This document shows, piece by piece, positions 21,480 through 31,371 of a stretch of DNA of 64,000 bases. The stretch is from Ascarosepion bandense (taxonomy: Eukaryota; Mollusca; Cephalopoda; Sepiida; Sepiidae), in contig JBBBDQ010000350.1 of assembly GCA_037127315.1 (NCBI GenBank), positions 4,310,001 through 4,374,000 of the forward strand. Reading direction: 5' to 3'. The position numbers and the translations under genes were made by a program. The number at the start of each line of letters is the position of its first letter. The stretch's first letter is position 1. The notes beneath the pieces were generated by a model, which did no database searches, was not told the origin of the DNA, and was given only the letters and a program-made list of their open reading frames with translations.

Positions 21480-22335
21480 CAGTTAAGTGCCATACGTGAT
21501 GCACACTTTAAGCGATCTTATTAATGTGACAGGTACCGACTTGGCGGCTCGACTACAGCCACTTCCCCACCGACAAGATGTGGCCTCCATTTGTCTGTTC
21601 TATCAATACTTTCATGGCTTCTGCTCCAACGAACTTAAGTCACTGGTGCCTCCGCAACAGGTGTTTACTCGTGCAACCAGATTGGCAGCTGGGTCCCACC
21701 CATTCACAGTTAGATTAACCAAATGCAGACGGCAATTCTACTCCTGCAGCTTCTTCTCACGCACTTCCGGTCTGTGGAACTCGCTCCCATATTCTTGCTT
21801 CCCTGACGGCTACAACCTCCAGAAATTTAAATGCAATATCAATACTCATCTATTAACCACTTGACTCTAGTTCTTTCCCCACCCCGTATATCCTTTCCTT
21901 TCTCTCCACCTTTGCAATTGTCATCACACCTGTATTCCCATTCTTCTCTTGCTCCTTTCTAACTGGTTCGTCTTCCTCTTCACTCTCTTCTACTTAATCT
22001 TTTTACTCTTATGTAGCCCCCTGCAAATCAGTGGCATTACCGCCTTGCTCGGGGTGGTACGATTAAAAAAAATGTATCAAAAGAGACATGTCTGACTGGG
22101 CATATGATTATCCCGCAGTAGGTTACCATTGCTTTCTGCGGTAGACTGGTTGCCAGCCAAGGCTCTAGAACTCAAACTGTCTTATTATTTAACTCATAAC
22201 TGGAGGGAAGAGACCGATTAATAACTTTCCCAAGGGTATTTGTGTGTAAGTGAATGCAAGAAATTCAACTGGAATTCGAACTCGGTACCCCAATTTTTAA
22301 TTCCGGGTCGATATCCACTGTACCACAAAGCCTCA
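21480..22335 (-). mobile_element. SINE-A interrupted by a LINE
   Basis: 21480-21517 is the SINE-A 3' tail (complement of GATCGCTTAAAGTGTGCATC) and 22073-22335 is the rest, from the hairpin to the head. The LINE 3' end between them is a later insertion. Confidence 0.85.
21520..22072 (+). mobile_element. CR1/Jockey-type LINE, 3' end inserted in SINE-A
   Basis: A 125-codon frame (21487-21864) is open through the C-terminal domain: 'TDLAARLQPLPHRQDVASI', 'YFHGFCSNELKSLVPP' and 'RTSGLWNSLPYSCFPDGYN'. The 3' UTR ends 'CTTGCTCGGGGTGGTACG' with an A tail at 22063-22071. It is 5' truncated downstream of RT, the usual outcome of incomplete reverse transcription. The frame starts inside the SINE, so its ATG is fortuitous. 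This is the best preserved C-terminus after the 36.4-kb copy. Confidence 0.88.
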
Positions 22336-22359
22336 CTTACTATTCTTGATTAAGTTAAA

Positions 22360-22720
22360 ATGTATCTATGCGGCCTTGTGGGTGATGAATTGTTTTCCAC
22401 CCGACAACTCCTTTTCCACAGACGAAATCTCTCGCTTTTCTATCGCCATTCCTACAGTAAATATTCTGACAAGGTACATTTCTTAGTGCCGCCACTTCAG
22501 ACCTTTACAACTAAGACCCGTCATGTTACGTCCACTCTGACAAACCGTGCCTATTCACTTCATATTCGATTAGTAAGCAGTAAGTTCCACTTAGACAATC
22601 TATTTACAAAAATTGCTGCTTTGTTGAAAAAACTCCCGAGAGGATTTCTTTTATTACTACAATGTTAACATTCTTCAAGTCTGAGGTTAGCCGTTATCTT
22701 ACCCTGATTTAGTAATTCTC
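22360..22720 (+). mobile_element. LINE C-terminal fragment, second subfamily
   Basis: Reads 'NLSLFYRHSYSKYSDKVHFL', 'VPPLQTFTTKTRHVTSTLTN' and 'LKKLPRGF', then in a shifted frame 'FKSEVSRYL'. It is the same C-terminal fold as the other CR1/Jockey-type copies but a different subfamily. Frameshifted near 22630. Confidence 0.75.
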
Positions 22721-22837
22721 TACATTGAGTGGCTGTTGGGCCTTGTATTTAGTGATTATTAGTAAGCAACAAAAAACAAAATAAAATAATCTGTTACTGA
22801 AAATAGGTTTTTCTCGCTAGAATCCATCTTGCATATT

Positions 22838-23040
22838 TAAAAATCTACCATTTGTCCATGCATTGAATACTGTTGCCAGATTTGGTCGGCTGCTATTTCT
22901 CTCGAGGTTCTTGACAAAATGCAAAGATGGTTCTGCAATGTAATCGATCCTAACTTGGCATCTCGATTTGAGTCACTTTCTCACCGACGTGACGTGGCTT
23001 CCCTCTTTCTATCAACAAATATTTTCTTGGCAATGACACT
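22838..23040 (+). mobile_element. CR1/Jockey-type LINE fragment
   Basis: Decayed match to the segment around 'CIEYCCHIWSG' through 'LSHRRDVASL' of the 36.4-kb copy. Broken at 23040, where the ribozyme-bearing repeat begins. Confidence 0.75.
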
Positions 23041-23059
23041 GTTTGGCATGTTTTTTTCC

Positions 23060-23198
23060 TAATATATAAACAAATTCAGGTAAAGAGGAACCAAAGTTTT
23101 GCGATTTTGAGTTCACGGTATTTACTTTTTTGTAAAAAGTGCTCAGTACAATAAATATTGTAGAGCATAATATAATCATATAATTATGAATTAAAAAT
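23060..23198 (+). repeat. Body of hammerhead-bearing repeat, copy 1
   Basis: 'ATTCAGGTAAAGAGGA' through 'AAAAAGTGCTCAGTACAATA' is shared with 24023-24120. Both copies adjoin a hammerhead and TA-rich sequence, so this appears to be the body of a small retrozyme- or Penelope-like unit. Confidence 0.7.
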
Positions 23199-23254
23199 AG
23201 ATTGCGACACGAAAATTTCTGTTTCGAGATTTCTGTCTCGTCATCAGGCAATGT
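23199..23254 (-). ncRNA. Hammerhead ribozyme candidate 1 (type I)
   Basis: Minus strand: ACATTGC, core CTGATGA (23241-23247), one extra C, stem II GAGA/TCTC, GAA, stem III ACA/TGT with an inner GAAA/TTTC stem, C at the cleavage site (23206), then GCAATCT pairing back to ACATTGC (five continuous pairs). All conserved hammerhead core residues are present. It forms an inverted pair with candidate 2. The unpaired base at the foot of stem II is a caveat. Confidence 0.75.
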
Positions 23255-23321
23255 TAAATGTTACCTTGAAACGGATTTTTTTTTGTATTTAAACATGAAT
23301 CATTTTCACAACTAACATCTA

Positions 23322-23379
23322 ACATTGCCTGATGACAAGATAGAAATATCGAAACATAGAGATTTCCATGTCGCAATGT
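23322..23379 (+). ncRNA. Hammerhead ribozyme candidate 2 (type I)
   Basis: Helix I ACATTGC/GCAATGT is a perfect 7-bp pair. Core CTGATGA lies at 23329-23335, stem II GATA/TATC closes a GAAA loop, then GAA, helix III ACAT/ATGT, and C (23372) at the cleavage position. Three unpaired bases (CAA) precede stem II, which may weaken it. Stem II differs from candidates 1 and 3 yet still pairs. Confidence 0.75.
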
Positions 23380-23390
23380 ATTTTTAAAGA

Positions 23391-23393
<3 letters not shown>

Positions 23394-23448
<55 letters not shown>
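23394..23448. repeat. (TA)n
   Basis: Long TA run directly after hammerhead candidate 2. Confidence 0.97.
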
Positions 23449-23449
<1 letters not shown>

Positions 23450-23969
23450 TGGGAATTAAAAGAAAGTAACTTAGATCCCCAGATAAAATGGGAACTCATA
23501 AGGCAAAGCTAGGACCCCTAAGAGCTTAAGAGATAAGTGTAATCTATGTTTAACAGAAAAAAAATTAAAATTTTAAAATTTCAAGACCAAAATATACTCC
23601 TAAACAAACGAGGGGAGATCAAAAGTATGTGTTGCCAAAGAAATAATTATAAATTACAATAATTATCCTTTTCCCCCAATTAGTCCCAATAAAAATCTTT
23701 TAAAAATTTGTCCAAGCAGTTACTTTCCAACCACTACTAACTCAAGGGTCAGGCCACATACCTCCCACTACAAAGGAGAAATTGCTACTAAATTCTTTAC
23801 CCCAGACCAACCAAAAGAAAACCAATACATCCCCTCCTTTACCTAAGCTAACCTTTAACCTTAAATTTTTTCATCATTCTCTGTTTATAAGGGGTCAAAG
23901 AATGCATGTCTCAAAATGACTATTTCCCCACTAAGTTTTATCTGAATTTACAAATAAATAAAGAAATAC

Positions 23970-23978
<9 letters not shown>
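23449..23978. other. No recognised feature
   Basis: A-rich sequence between two TA arrays. No motif assigned. Confidence 0.35.

Positions 23979-24022
<44 letters not shown>
23979..24022. repeat. (TACA)n(TA)n
   Basis: TACA units pass into TA units. Left boundary of the second hammerhead unit. Confidence 0.95.
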
Positions 24023-24025
<3 letters not shown>

Positions 24026-24411
24026 CCAGGTGAAGAGGACTCAAGGTTTTACTATTTTGAGTGCTCCGGCATTTATTTTATTATGAACAGTGCTCGATAT
24101 AAAAATATTATACAGCTTAAGAGAGAAAGAAAAAAGGGAAACTGATAAGATGAGGTTAAAGGTAGGTTGACATTTTGACCGTTAAGGAAGGAAAGGAAGA
24201 AAGTAGAAGGGTAGAATAAGGGAGAGGGAAAAGGAAATAAAGAGAACAAGTTGGTTAGTATGTATTCTTTGGAGCAAAATCCCAAAATAAATCTTCGCTC
24301 TGATTAGTTAAAAGAAACACACATGTAAATTTTATATTTTCCCACATACATACACAGCAAACTAAAGACGTTTGTTATTTAAATGTAAATCACCTGCACA
24401 ACCAACATCAA
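24023..24411 (+). repeat. Body of hammerhead-bearing repeat, copy 2
   Basis: Starts 'ATTCCAGGTGAAGAGGACTC' and matches 23060-23198 for about 100 bp. A unique stretch follows, up to hammerhead candidate 3. TA arrays on both sides delimit a unit of about 460 bp. Confidence 0.7.
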
Positions 24412-24468
24412 ACATTGCCTGATGAAGAGAATCTATCTCGAAACATAGAAATTTCCGTGTCGCAATGT
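24412..24468 (+). ncRNA. Hammerhead ribozyme candidate 3 (type I)
   Basis: Helix I ACATTGC/GCAATGT is perfect over 7 bp. Core CTGATGA is at 24419-24425, then one A, stem II GAGA/TCTC with loop ATCTA, GAA, helix III ACA/TGT with inner GAAATTTC, and C17 at 24461. Predicted cleavage lies between 24461 and 24462. This is the cleanest of the three related candidates. Confidence 0.8.
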
Positions 24469-24479
24469 ACAATTAATTC

Positions 24480-24483
<4 letters not shown>

Positions 24484-24533
<50 letters not shown>
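24484..24533. repeat. (TA)n, shared tail of two elements
   Basis: Lies between hammerhead candidate 3 (plus strand) and SINE-B (minus strand), at the 3' side of both. Confidence 0.96.
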
Positions 24534-24536
<3 letters not shown>

Positions 24537-24666
24537 TCCGCAGACAGATCTGTTTCGCTGTATCACAGCTCATCAGTACAGTGAAACTCCGATTGCTTTT
24601 AACCCAGGATTGAAACCCGACCGAAGTGGCGTCAGTCGGCGATTCTACCTCTGGGCTATGGGCGCT
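24534..24666 (-). mobile_element. SINE-B: tRNA-like head plus hammerhead
   Basis: Minus strand head GCGCCCATAGCCCAGAGG has A box TAGCCCAGAGG (24649-24659) and B box GGGTTTCAATCCT (24606-24618), at tRNA-like spacing. About 40 nt downstream lies a complete hammerhead fold (next entry), then a (TA)n tail. Other copies are at 32.1 kb and 63.0 kb. The combination of pol III promoter and hammerhead in one short element is the basis of the main finding. Confidence 0.82.
24538..24581 (-). ncRNA. Hammerhead ribozyme candidate 4, within SINE-B
   Basis: Minus strand: helix I CTGTA/TGCGG (five pairs, two G-U), core CTGATGA, stem II GCTGT/ACAGC placed directly on the core with a G-C closing pair, GAA, helix III ACAGATCTGT (a 10-nt palindrome), then C after GU, the canonical GUC cleavage triplet. 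Every conserved position matches. Predicted cut between 24543 and 24542. The perfect palindrome lets helix III form between two copies. Confidence 0.78.
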
Positions 24667-24765
24667 CGGTAGTAGAAGGCAGCCTTTTTAGCGTGCATAT
24701 TATCATTATACACGCCTAATAGCCAGAGTGCTCTAATTCATTACGGAATGAGCGATGCGTACATG

Positions 24766-24767
<2 letters not shown>

Positions 24768-24820
<53 letters not shown>
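24768..24820. repeat. (GA)n
   Basis: Perfect GA run. Confidence 0.97.
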
Positions 24821-24823
<3 letters not shown>

Positions 24824-24906
24824 GTGACAAAAAATGTATATTTACTAGTATACAGATAAAAATACCGCTGGAAAAGGTAAGATAAACTCTGATGTGATTA
24901 GCTGTA

Positions 24907-24909
<3 letters not shown>

Positions 24910-24967
<58 letters not shown>
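24910..24967. repeat. (GT)n
   Basis: Perfect GT run. The minus-strand Thr-His frames here are translated repeat. Confidence 0.97.
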
Positions 24968-24969
<2 letters not shown>

Positions 24970-25304
24970 TGTCTGCGCGCACTGGGTGGTTTGGCTGAAA
25001 TGAAGAAGTCAGTTTTTTCGACAGCTGACACACCACACGGGAATTTGACACTTTTTCTACATAACATATTCTATCATTGAGAGGGGAAGAAAAGAGAGAA
25101 ACTGAGTGTCTTTTCTTTTTTTTAGATACCTTTTTACAACGCCACCTGTCGAACATTAAGTGAAGTTCCTGGCTGACATAGAGGAGTAATTTCATAGTTT
25201 CTTTGAGAAAGACCTGGCTATCTGTTCGAGATTAAATTATCCACGAAGTTCTTTACACCGAATAACAATAAATGCTTGGATTAAGAATCCAGTGAATTCA
25301 CAAA
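24968..25304. other. No recognised feature
   Basis: Nothing assigned. Confidence 0.3.
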
Positions 25305-25620
25305 CTATTATAGACTTTGCCATGATTCGGCCTTCGTTGTGAATTAATTACTTCAGTTATTTTGAAGAACATGTTCTTTTTTTCGATAAATGACAAGAGT
25401 AAATATCTTTGAAATTGACGTATCTCAAAACTTTACAAATCGAAGACCACTGATTTCGAAGAAAGGAGTTTTCAAAAGTCAAGTTCATTTTCATACTTGC
25501 TCTTTGGAGAGATGTTAGTGGATCCTGGTTAATTGCGGGTGAGATAAGGCATAGTTAATCTGCCGTTAAATCAGGATTTAATCTCCTATACGGGCTAATG
25601 GCAATGAAGATCTCGAATTC
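25305..25620 (-). repeat. Dispersed repeat R4, copy 2
   Basis: Reverse-oriented partner of 14760-15085, with 'AAATGACAAGAGTAAATATC' and 'GAACATGTTC' in the same relative order. Confidence 0.6.
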
Positions 25621-26535
25621 AGACTTTATCGGGTTGAGAATTGATAACTGAGATGAAGACTAATAACATTTTAGAATAACCATTTTTTAAGGTTTTATTC
25701 AACAGAAAATATTTGGTTAGAAACAGTTTTGAAAGCGCACTTCTCTTCCATCTATAAGCCTCGGTTTGATCCCAAACTATAAAAGGGAAATAATGAACCC
25801 TTAAGAGTAAATACGAAATTAATTTCGCAACATTCACTTCCCAATTTTAAATATTTGGACGAACGTCCTGACTTTCCCATCTCAAGACTCAAACTGGCGT
25901 TTGAATGGGATGAAGAGTTCTGTACAGATAAGTACATCAGTACAGGTGTAGGTATAACGAGAAATACAGCCATAACCAGCAATGCAGCTGTGTCTAGCCT
26001 GCGCTTGTGATGTTGTATATGTAGTTCGGTATGCCTATTACTGAAGCCATTCTTGAAAGCAGGCATTCACTGAGTAGCCTAAGAGGAAGATTATCAGTCA
26101 ACAGGTCATAAATCTTCTATTTGATTTTCCCTCGATGAGATGTCAAGACATCTGCTATCTTTTGTAAAATAGAAGCAGAAACAGAACCTATGTCTAAGCT
26201 TAGGGGTTTTTTAGATTTTGCCAAATTTTATCCAATACACACGGGGAAGGATGGCTAATATCACATGAAACTTGGTAGTCGAAGGAACAAAGATAGAAAT
26301 GTTTGTATAATTTATAGAAAGTCAACACTTCACTTCGGATTTTACTTGAATAGTTAACTCCTCAATATCTAAAGTAAGTTTCCATGATATTGTAGTGTTA
26401 CGTTGCATCGAAAAGCTAATTAAAAAATACAAAAGAACAAAACAAAACTAAAAAACAAACAAACAAACAGAAACAAACAAAAAACAGCAATAACAACAAA
26501 GTCTTTCAAATTGCTTTTTTCATCAACGTTAATTT
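25621..26535. other. No recognised feature
   Basis: A 104-codon minus-strand frame (25752-26066) lacks known motifs. An A-rich (CAAA)n stretch lies at 26430-26500. Confidence 0.35.
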
Positions 26536-26755
26536 TTTTGGAGTTATTTGAAGTGTCTTATTGTTACTGTTGTCTTCTTCTTTGTTGACGGCGAAAATGG
26601 TAAGGGCGAAGAAGAGATAAAGGAAACTTGCATGCAAGAAGGAAAGGGAGAACGAATGTGTGTGGACGAGTCGTTATATCAGGTTCAGCGGTATGAAATT
26701 TTTTTGTCACATCGTGGCGATGCTGTATCTGATCTTGCTTCCATCTGACTGATTC

Positions 26756-26757
<2 letters not shown>

Positions 26758-26836
<79 letters not shown>
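26758..26836. repeat. (CT)n(TA)n
   Basis: CT run followed by TA run. Confidence 0.96.
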
Positions 26837-26838
<2 letters not shown>

Positions 26839-27117
26839 GATAATAATAACTACTTGGACTCTGTACGAATGCACTCTGTAAATTTATGCCAATATAAACT
26901 TTCGAAAAAACCATTAACAAACAGAACCTAAATCCGTTACAATCCGGCGTAATAAGTCGTCGGATAAATGGGGAGAAAAAAAAACCAGCGGAACAATAAC
27001 AAACATTCAGTATTCCGCAGTAAAGAAAGAAAAAAAAAAACACCAAACGGAACCAAACACAAGAAAAAGTGCTCAATACGAAAGTACTAAAATACAATAG
27101 TAGAGCAAAAACAAACA

Positions 27118-27124
27118 TCTTTTG

Positions 27125-27172
<48 letters not shown>

Positions 27173-27181
27173 CAAAAGATT
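27118..27181. repeat. Palindrome around (TA)n
   Basis: ATCTTTTGC before and GCAAAAGAT after a TA array form a perfect inverted pair. Confidence 0.9.
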
Positions 27182-27385
27182 TTTTCACACCGGCTTGTTC
27201 AATTCTCTCAGTTTTGTAAATAGCTCCCTTTCATTGGTTAGAAAATAATTAACACCGGATCGCGAAATTTGATATCGTCTTTTTCCTTCAGTACGGGGTC
27301 AATCTTTTTTTCCTGTTAGATTTCACACTGGATTGCGAAATCTGTAAACAGTGAAGAGAAGAGTTACTTTTACTTCCATATTCAC

Positions 27386-27410
27386 CACACACACACACAC
27401 ACACACAGAC

Positions 27411-27437
<27 letters not shown>
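27386..27437. repeat. (CA)n(TA)n
   Basis: Compound microsatellite. Confidence 0.95.
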
Positions 27438-27439
<2 letters not shown>

Positions 27440-27442
<3 letters not shown>

Positions 27443-28680
27443 CCGTTCGATTATGTCATTGTGTAATAACCGTTACAACTAAACTAATAGCAGTTTTTCT
27501 CTTCTTATAGAGACTGTGTTGAGATTAATTTGTACCGGTGATTTTGACGTATATGGGCTCCGTTAGCAAGTGATAATAAGTTACACAGAAAAGGTAAAGA
27601 AAATAGTAAAATCTAACAGAAGTAACCTTTAATCTACTAGATATAGATTTTAATCTAACAGATCATACTTAACCGTCACATTTGCCGTGTTTTTAATTCT
27701 GTGGTCATTCGTCTGACTCCACACTTCTCTAACCGTTTCTTCACGACTGGGCTAAGCTAACGAGTTTTATTCCCAAACAACCCTTGATGGCGTCGCGAGT
27801 ACTGGAGTCTGTGTAGATTTGATGTTACTAATTCGCTTGTCTCGACTTTGTGATCGATTTGTTAAATTGGGCGAATAAGCTGCCTGATTATATATGGCCG
27901 ACAATACAGACCTACCGACAACAAAGCACATAACAAATTTCTATTTTGACAACTATGTACTCTTTAGCCATTTTACTGACTACCGTGTTTGTTGTAGCGA
28001 GCAAAGATTATTGAACACTGCGATCTCTTATTTCAGAGAGACTTGCCGTAGACATTCCCGGAGGGACGAGATATAAAAACGGACACAATATATGAGAATG
28101 ACTTTGTTGTCATTAAAAGCGAAAAGAACAATTTGTGAATAATTCCAAATCATCGTCTTGCTTTGAAAATACAGAATCAAAAAATCATTTTTCCTCTTTT
28201 TTTGTTTAGAATATATTTTTCAGTGCATCGGAAAAGAAAGTAAGCGGTTATGAAGATGACAACAACGTATTCACTTAAGAAAATATTTATCCCATCAGAC
28301 GATTCATAAAGTGATAGGTAATTCCTGAACAGTCGACAGATTGAAGAATGATGAATACCGCAGGAGAGGATATCGCAGATTCATTAAATTCTTTTCCAAA
28401 AGAGTTTAATAGAATTTTTAGAGACATTTCGTTTTGGTTTAAATGAACTCTGAATACAAAGTTCTCCTGAATATATGTATTCAGGACGCATCCATTAATG
28501 GGGAGAATGAATCATACCATATTCTCTCTTGTCCTACTGGGTACCTCGACGTGAATGTAATGATTAGCTAGCTTGTCTCGTTTGAACCTATTACAACTTA
28601 ATAGTGAGTTTGATTCTCACTGTGTACCCTATCTTGTGCCACATCTAAGCAGCGCTTAGAAAACTAATTCTCTCTTGTAG
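27440..28680. other. No gene recognised
   Basis: Mostly unique-looking sequence. 28560-28625 resembles a decayed tRNA-derived head ('GAGTTTGATTCTCAC' as B box). The segment near 28466 resembles 34895 ('CATTAATGGGG'). Neither is strong enough to name. Confidence 0.35.
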
Positions 28681-28685
28681 TATTC

Positions 28686-29608
28686 TTACAGAGAAAAGAA
28701 GTCCTTGAACCGAACAGACACATTCTGTTGTCTGCGAGGTCGAGGCGGATTGCCAGAAGCATGATGAGGTCCTTCTTCTTTCTTGCTGGAATTGGATTTA
28801 AATCTGCTGTGTTTTTCTAGTCTACGAGTGACTTGCTCGTCCTCTGAAGTAACAATAGGTGTGTGTTCTCTCTTTTGCGTAATCCGTTCGTCGCCACTCG
28901 AGGAATTAGAGATCAAATGTTTTTCATAATCTTCAGAAGGAGACCATGTTTCTGTCTCTTCAAAATCCATTGAAGTGTCCTGAGGACAGCTCTCGCTTAC
29001 GCCTGTGGGTTCCGCTTCGTCTCCTGCTGGAGACAAGTCTCTTAGTGAGACTATGTCTTCCCGTTCCTCCGGGTAACGGACACGCGCGTACTGGGGTTTG
29101 GCATCTGGTAGCTCCACTTGATCTCCAGTAGTTTGTTTGCATTCAATTGCGTGTGTCTTTTAAGTAATGTTCAATATCCAATTGAGTTTCTTTTTGAAAA
29201 TAGGGGGGAATCATTCATGGGGGCATTGCGTTAGTGGTTATGCATTGCAGCGTTATAATACCGTTCAGGGCCTCTGGGAGTAATTTCTTCCAATTCTCTA
29301 CAGCTACCCTTTTACTAGTAGTTGTCAATTCAACAGTTTTCCAGATTATTCCATTATATCTCTCGCACTGGCTATTGAATCAAGGGTTACATAGTATTGT
29401 TCTACTTCTGCCTATTCCTGTCTCTTGTAGGAATCGCCGTACGTGTTTGGATATAAATGAAGCCTTTTGTCCGAATGAATATACGCGAGTAGCCCGAAGA
29501 CGGCCCAAACTATACAAATATTTTTATGACCATTATAGAGGATGCATCTAGGCAGAATATCGAACAAAACAAAAAACAAAAACAAATATTCGTCAAATTT
29601 TTATCAAC
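28686..29608 (-). mobile_element. Ty3/Gypsy pol 3' part, copy 1 (integrase end and C-terminus)
   Basis: From 29608 downwards the minus strand encodes the integrase end, with frameshifts: 'GQKASFISKHVRRFLQETGI', 'NSQCERYNGIIWKTVEL' (the glutamate is the third catalytic residue) and 'NWKKLLPEAL'. An intact 143-codon frame (29117-28686) then begins 'VELPDAKPQYARVRYPEERE' and 'DIVSLRDLSP', the small post-integrase module, and continues as an acidic and basic low-complexity tail. The 5' part is missing here. A second collinear copy follows immediately upstream. Confidence 0.82.
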
Positions 29609-29609
29609 A

Positions 29610-31371
29610 TGTACAAGTGACTTGCTTATTTTCTGCAGTATCGGTAGGTGAATGTGCTCTCTTGTACGTAATCCGTTCGACGCCACTCAAGGGGTCAGAG
29701 CGCAAGGGTTCCTCATAATCTTCAGAAGGAGACAGTGTATCTCTCTTCAGAATCCGTTGCGGGTCCTGTGCTGTTTCTTATTTTATTTTCCACACCCACA
29801 TACACAATAAAAATTAATTCATACCACGTGTATCTAAAAAAAATGCAATTGCGCGGGAATTCACTCTTTACCATACTCTGTGGGGTCAAAAACAAGGACG
29901 GCGCACCCAAAAGTTCGGACGTAGTGGAAAGCACACCACGTGGTCAAAAATATGATTTATTGACCAATCAGGGCTCGACATAAGAAACCCATTTCTTAAT
30001 CTCCCCGGAGCCTCACCATTCAGATATAAGGAAGGTAGAAACTCGCAACAGTCAGAAGAGGAACAGCAACAAAGGCACACGGACAGCTTCGAGCATACAC
30101 ACAGAGAGAATTCAGCAGTTCACACAACAGACAGTATCACGTATCAGTGAACATTTTTTCACCCTCTCTTTCTCTCATCTCGCTCGCTACACATCGTCCT
30201 ACCTTTCCTTCTCACATTCCCCGTTCCTTTATTTCTTTCTCCATTTTTCACAGCTTTACGGACAATCTCATTTTTGTACAAAAAATAATTCTTTTATTTT
30301 TTTTACGAAAATAAACAAAAGTTTATTTTACTTTATTTGTAGTGCATTTTTCTTTTTATTATTTGTTTGAGGGACTTCTTAGCACCCTCTACAGTCCCGA
30401 TTCGCTCCCTTTTGTAGTCAAGTCACTTATTGAGACTATATTTGCCTGTCCATCAAGATAACGAACTCGCGCACAATGGGGGTTGACATCTAGTACTCCA
30501 AATTATACATCAATGATTTGTTTTTAATCAGTCGCGCGTGTCTTTATTAATATCATTCCCGATTTCGAGAGCGAAGAAGATACAAACAGTTCAGTCGAAC
30601 ATCTTGGGAACGGGAGGAATTGATCATGTGTTAGTGGCTGTGCATAGCAGCGTTCTAATAGCACACAGAGGGTAAATGTTCCCAATTCTCTACAGCCACC
30701 CCTTTATCAGCAGTTGTCATTTTAACAATTTTCCAGATTATTCCATTCTACCTCACGCACTGGCCGTTGCCCCGAGGGTTATATGGTGTTTTTGTTCAAC
30801 TTACGGCTACTCCTTGCTCTTGTAGGAACCACCGTACGCGTTCGGACATAAATGAAGCCTCTTTGTCCGAATGAATATACGCAAGTAGCCTGAAGACGGC
30901 AAAAACTGAGCAAACTGCTTTTATGATGGTTAAAAAGGGTGCATTTGGGCAGGGTATCGCGAAAAGAACCTGCGAATATTCGTCAATTTTTTATCAACAT
31001 GGATTTGTTGCATGTTTTTGTCGAAAGCGGACCTTTAAAATCCAGTGCGATTATTTCGTAAAGTTGCGTGGTTTTTATGAATTTACTAGTGTTAGAACGG
31101 CAGAACCTGTGTTTATTTTCAGCGCAAGTCTTTCATGAGTTGGTCATTTCTTTCACATCCGCTTCTGAGTAGGGAAGGTCTCTGATTTTCGTCAACTGGT
31201 CTATGTGTGAAATATCTGGATGGCACAACTCTTGACGTAATCTATTTAATAATTCTTTGCTAGCAGCCGAGCTACACACACGAAAGAGATCATCCACATA
31301 TATATTACGTTGAATGAGTAACTCGAGAGTTCCATCCTCCAGCTGGCTATTTTCTCATTTTTGGTTTTACT
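29610..31371 (-). mobile_element. Ty3/Gypsy pol relic, copy 2, split by a solo LTR
   Basis: Minus strand from 31371: 'KIASWRMELSSYSFNVIY' (end of RNase H), 'DLPYSEADVKEM' (zinc-binding N-terminal part of integrase), 'LYEIIALDFKGPLSTKTCNK' (first catalytic Asp region), then 'GQRPVREVEWNNLENC' and further decayed integrase to 30610. The post-integrase module ('CARVRYLDGQANIVSISDL') lies at 30400-30500 and the tail ('LSPSEDYEEPL') at 29640-29760. Many stops and shifts. Not functional. Confidence 0.8.
29767..30393 (+). mobile_element. Solo LTR with 4-bp target duplication
   Basis: A 627-bp segment interrupts the post-integrase frame of copy 2. It starts TGTGCTGTTTC, ends CACCCTCTACA (TG..CA ends) and is flanked by GTCC (29763-29766 and 30394-30397). 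AATAAA-like signals lie near the right end. This is what recombination between two LTRs leaves behind. The orientation is inferred from the polyadenylation-like signals. Confidence 0.7.

Larger units (their letters stand above)
26540..27385 (+). repeat. Dispersed repeat R2, copy 1, split by simple repeats
   Basis: 26540-26757 and 27195-27385 match consecutive parts of 47460-47880. The first part keeps an open frame in both copies ('VDGENGKGEEEIKE' here, 'VEGENGEDEEGEIKE' there). The intervening 430 bp are CT and TA arrays plus unassigned sequence and are absent from the other copy. Confidence 0.65.

Noticed and set aside
24600..24666. Possible tRNA gene (A and B boxes)
   Set aside because: No acceptor-stem pairing or anticodon arm could be made, and the sequence continues into the SINE-B body. 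The same holds for SINE-A and SINE-D heads.
28686..29117. 143-codon frame as a host gene
   Set aside because: It continues the integrase reading order and a second collinear copy lies next to it, so it is retrotransposon sequence.
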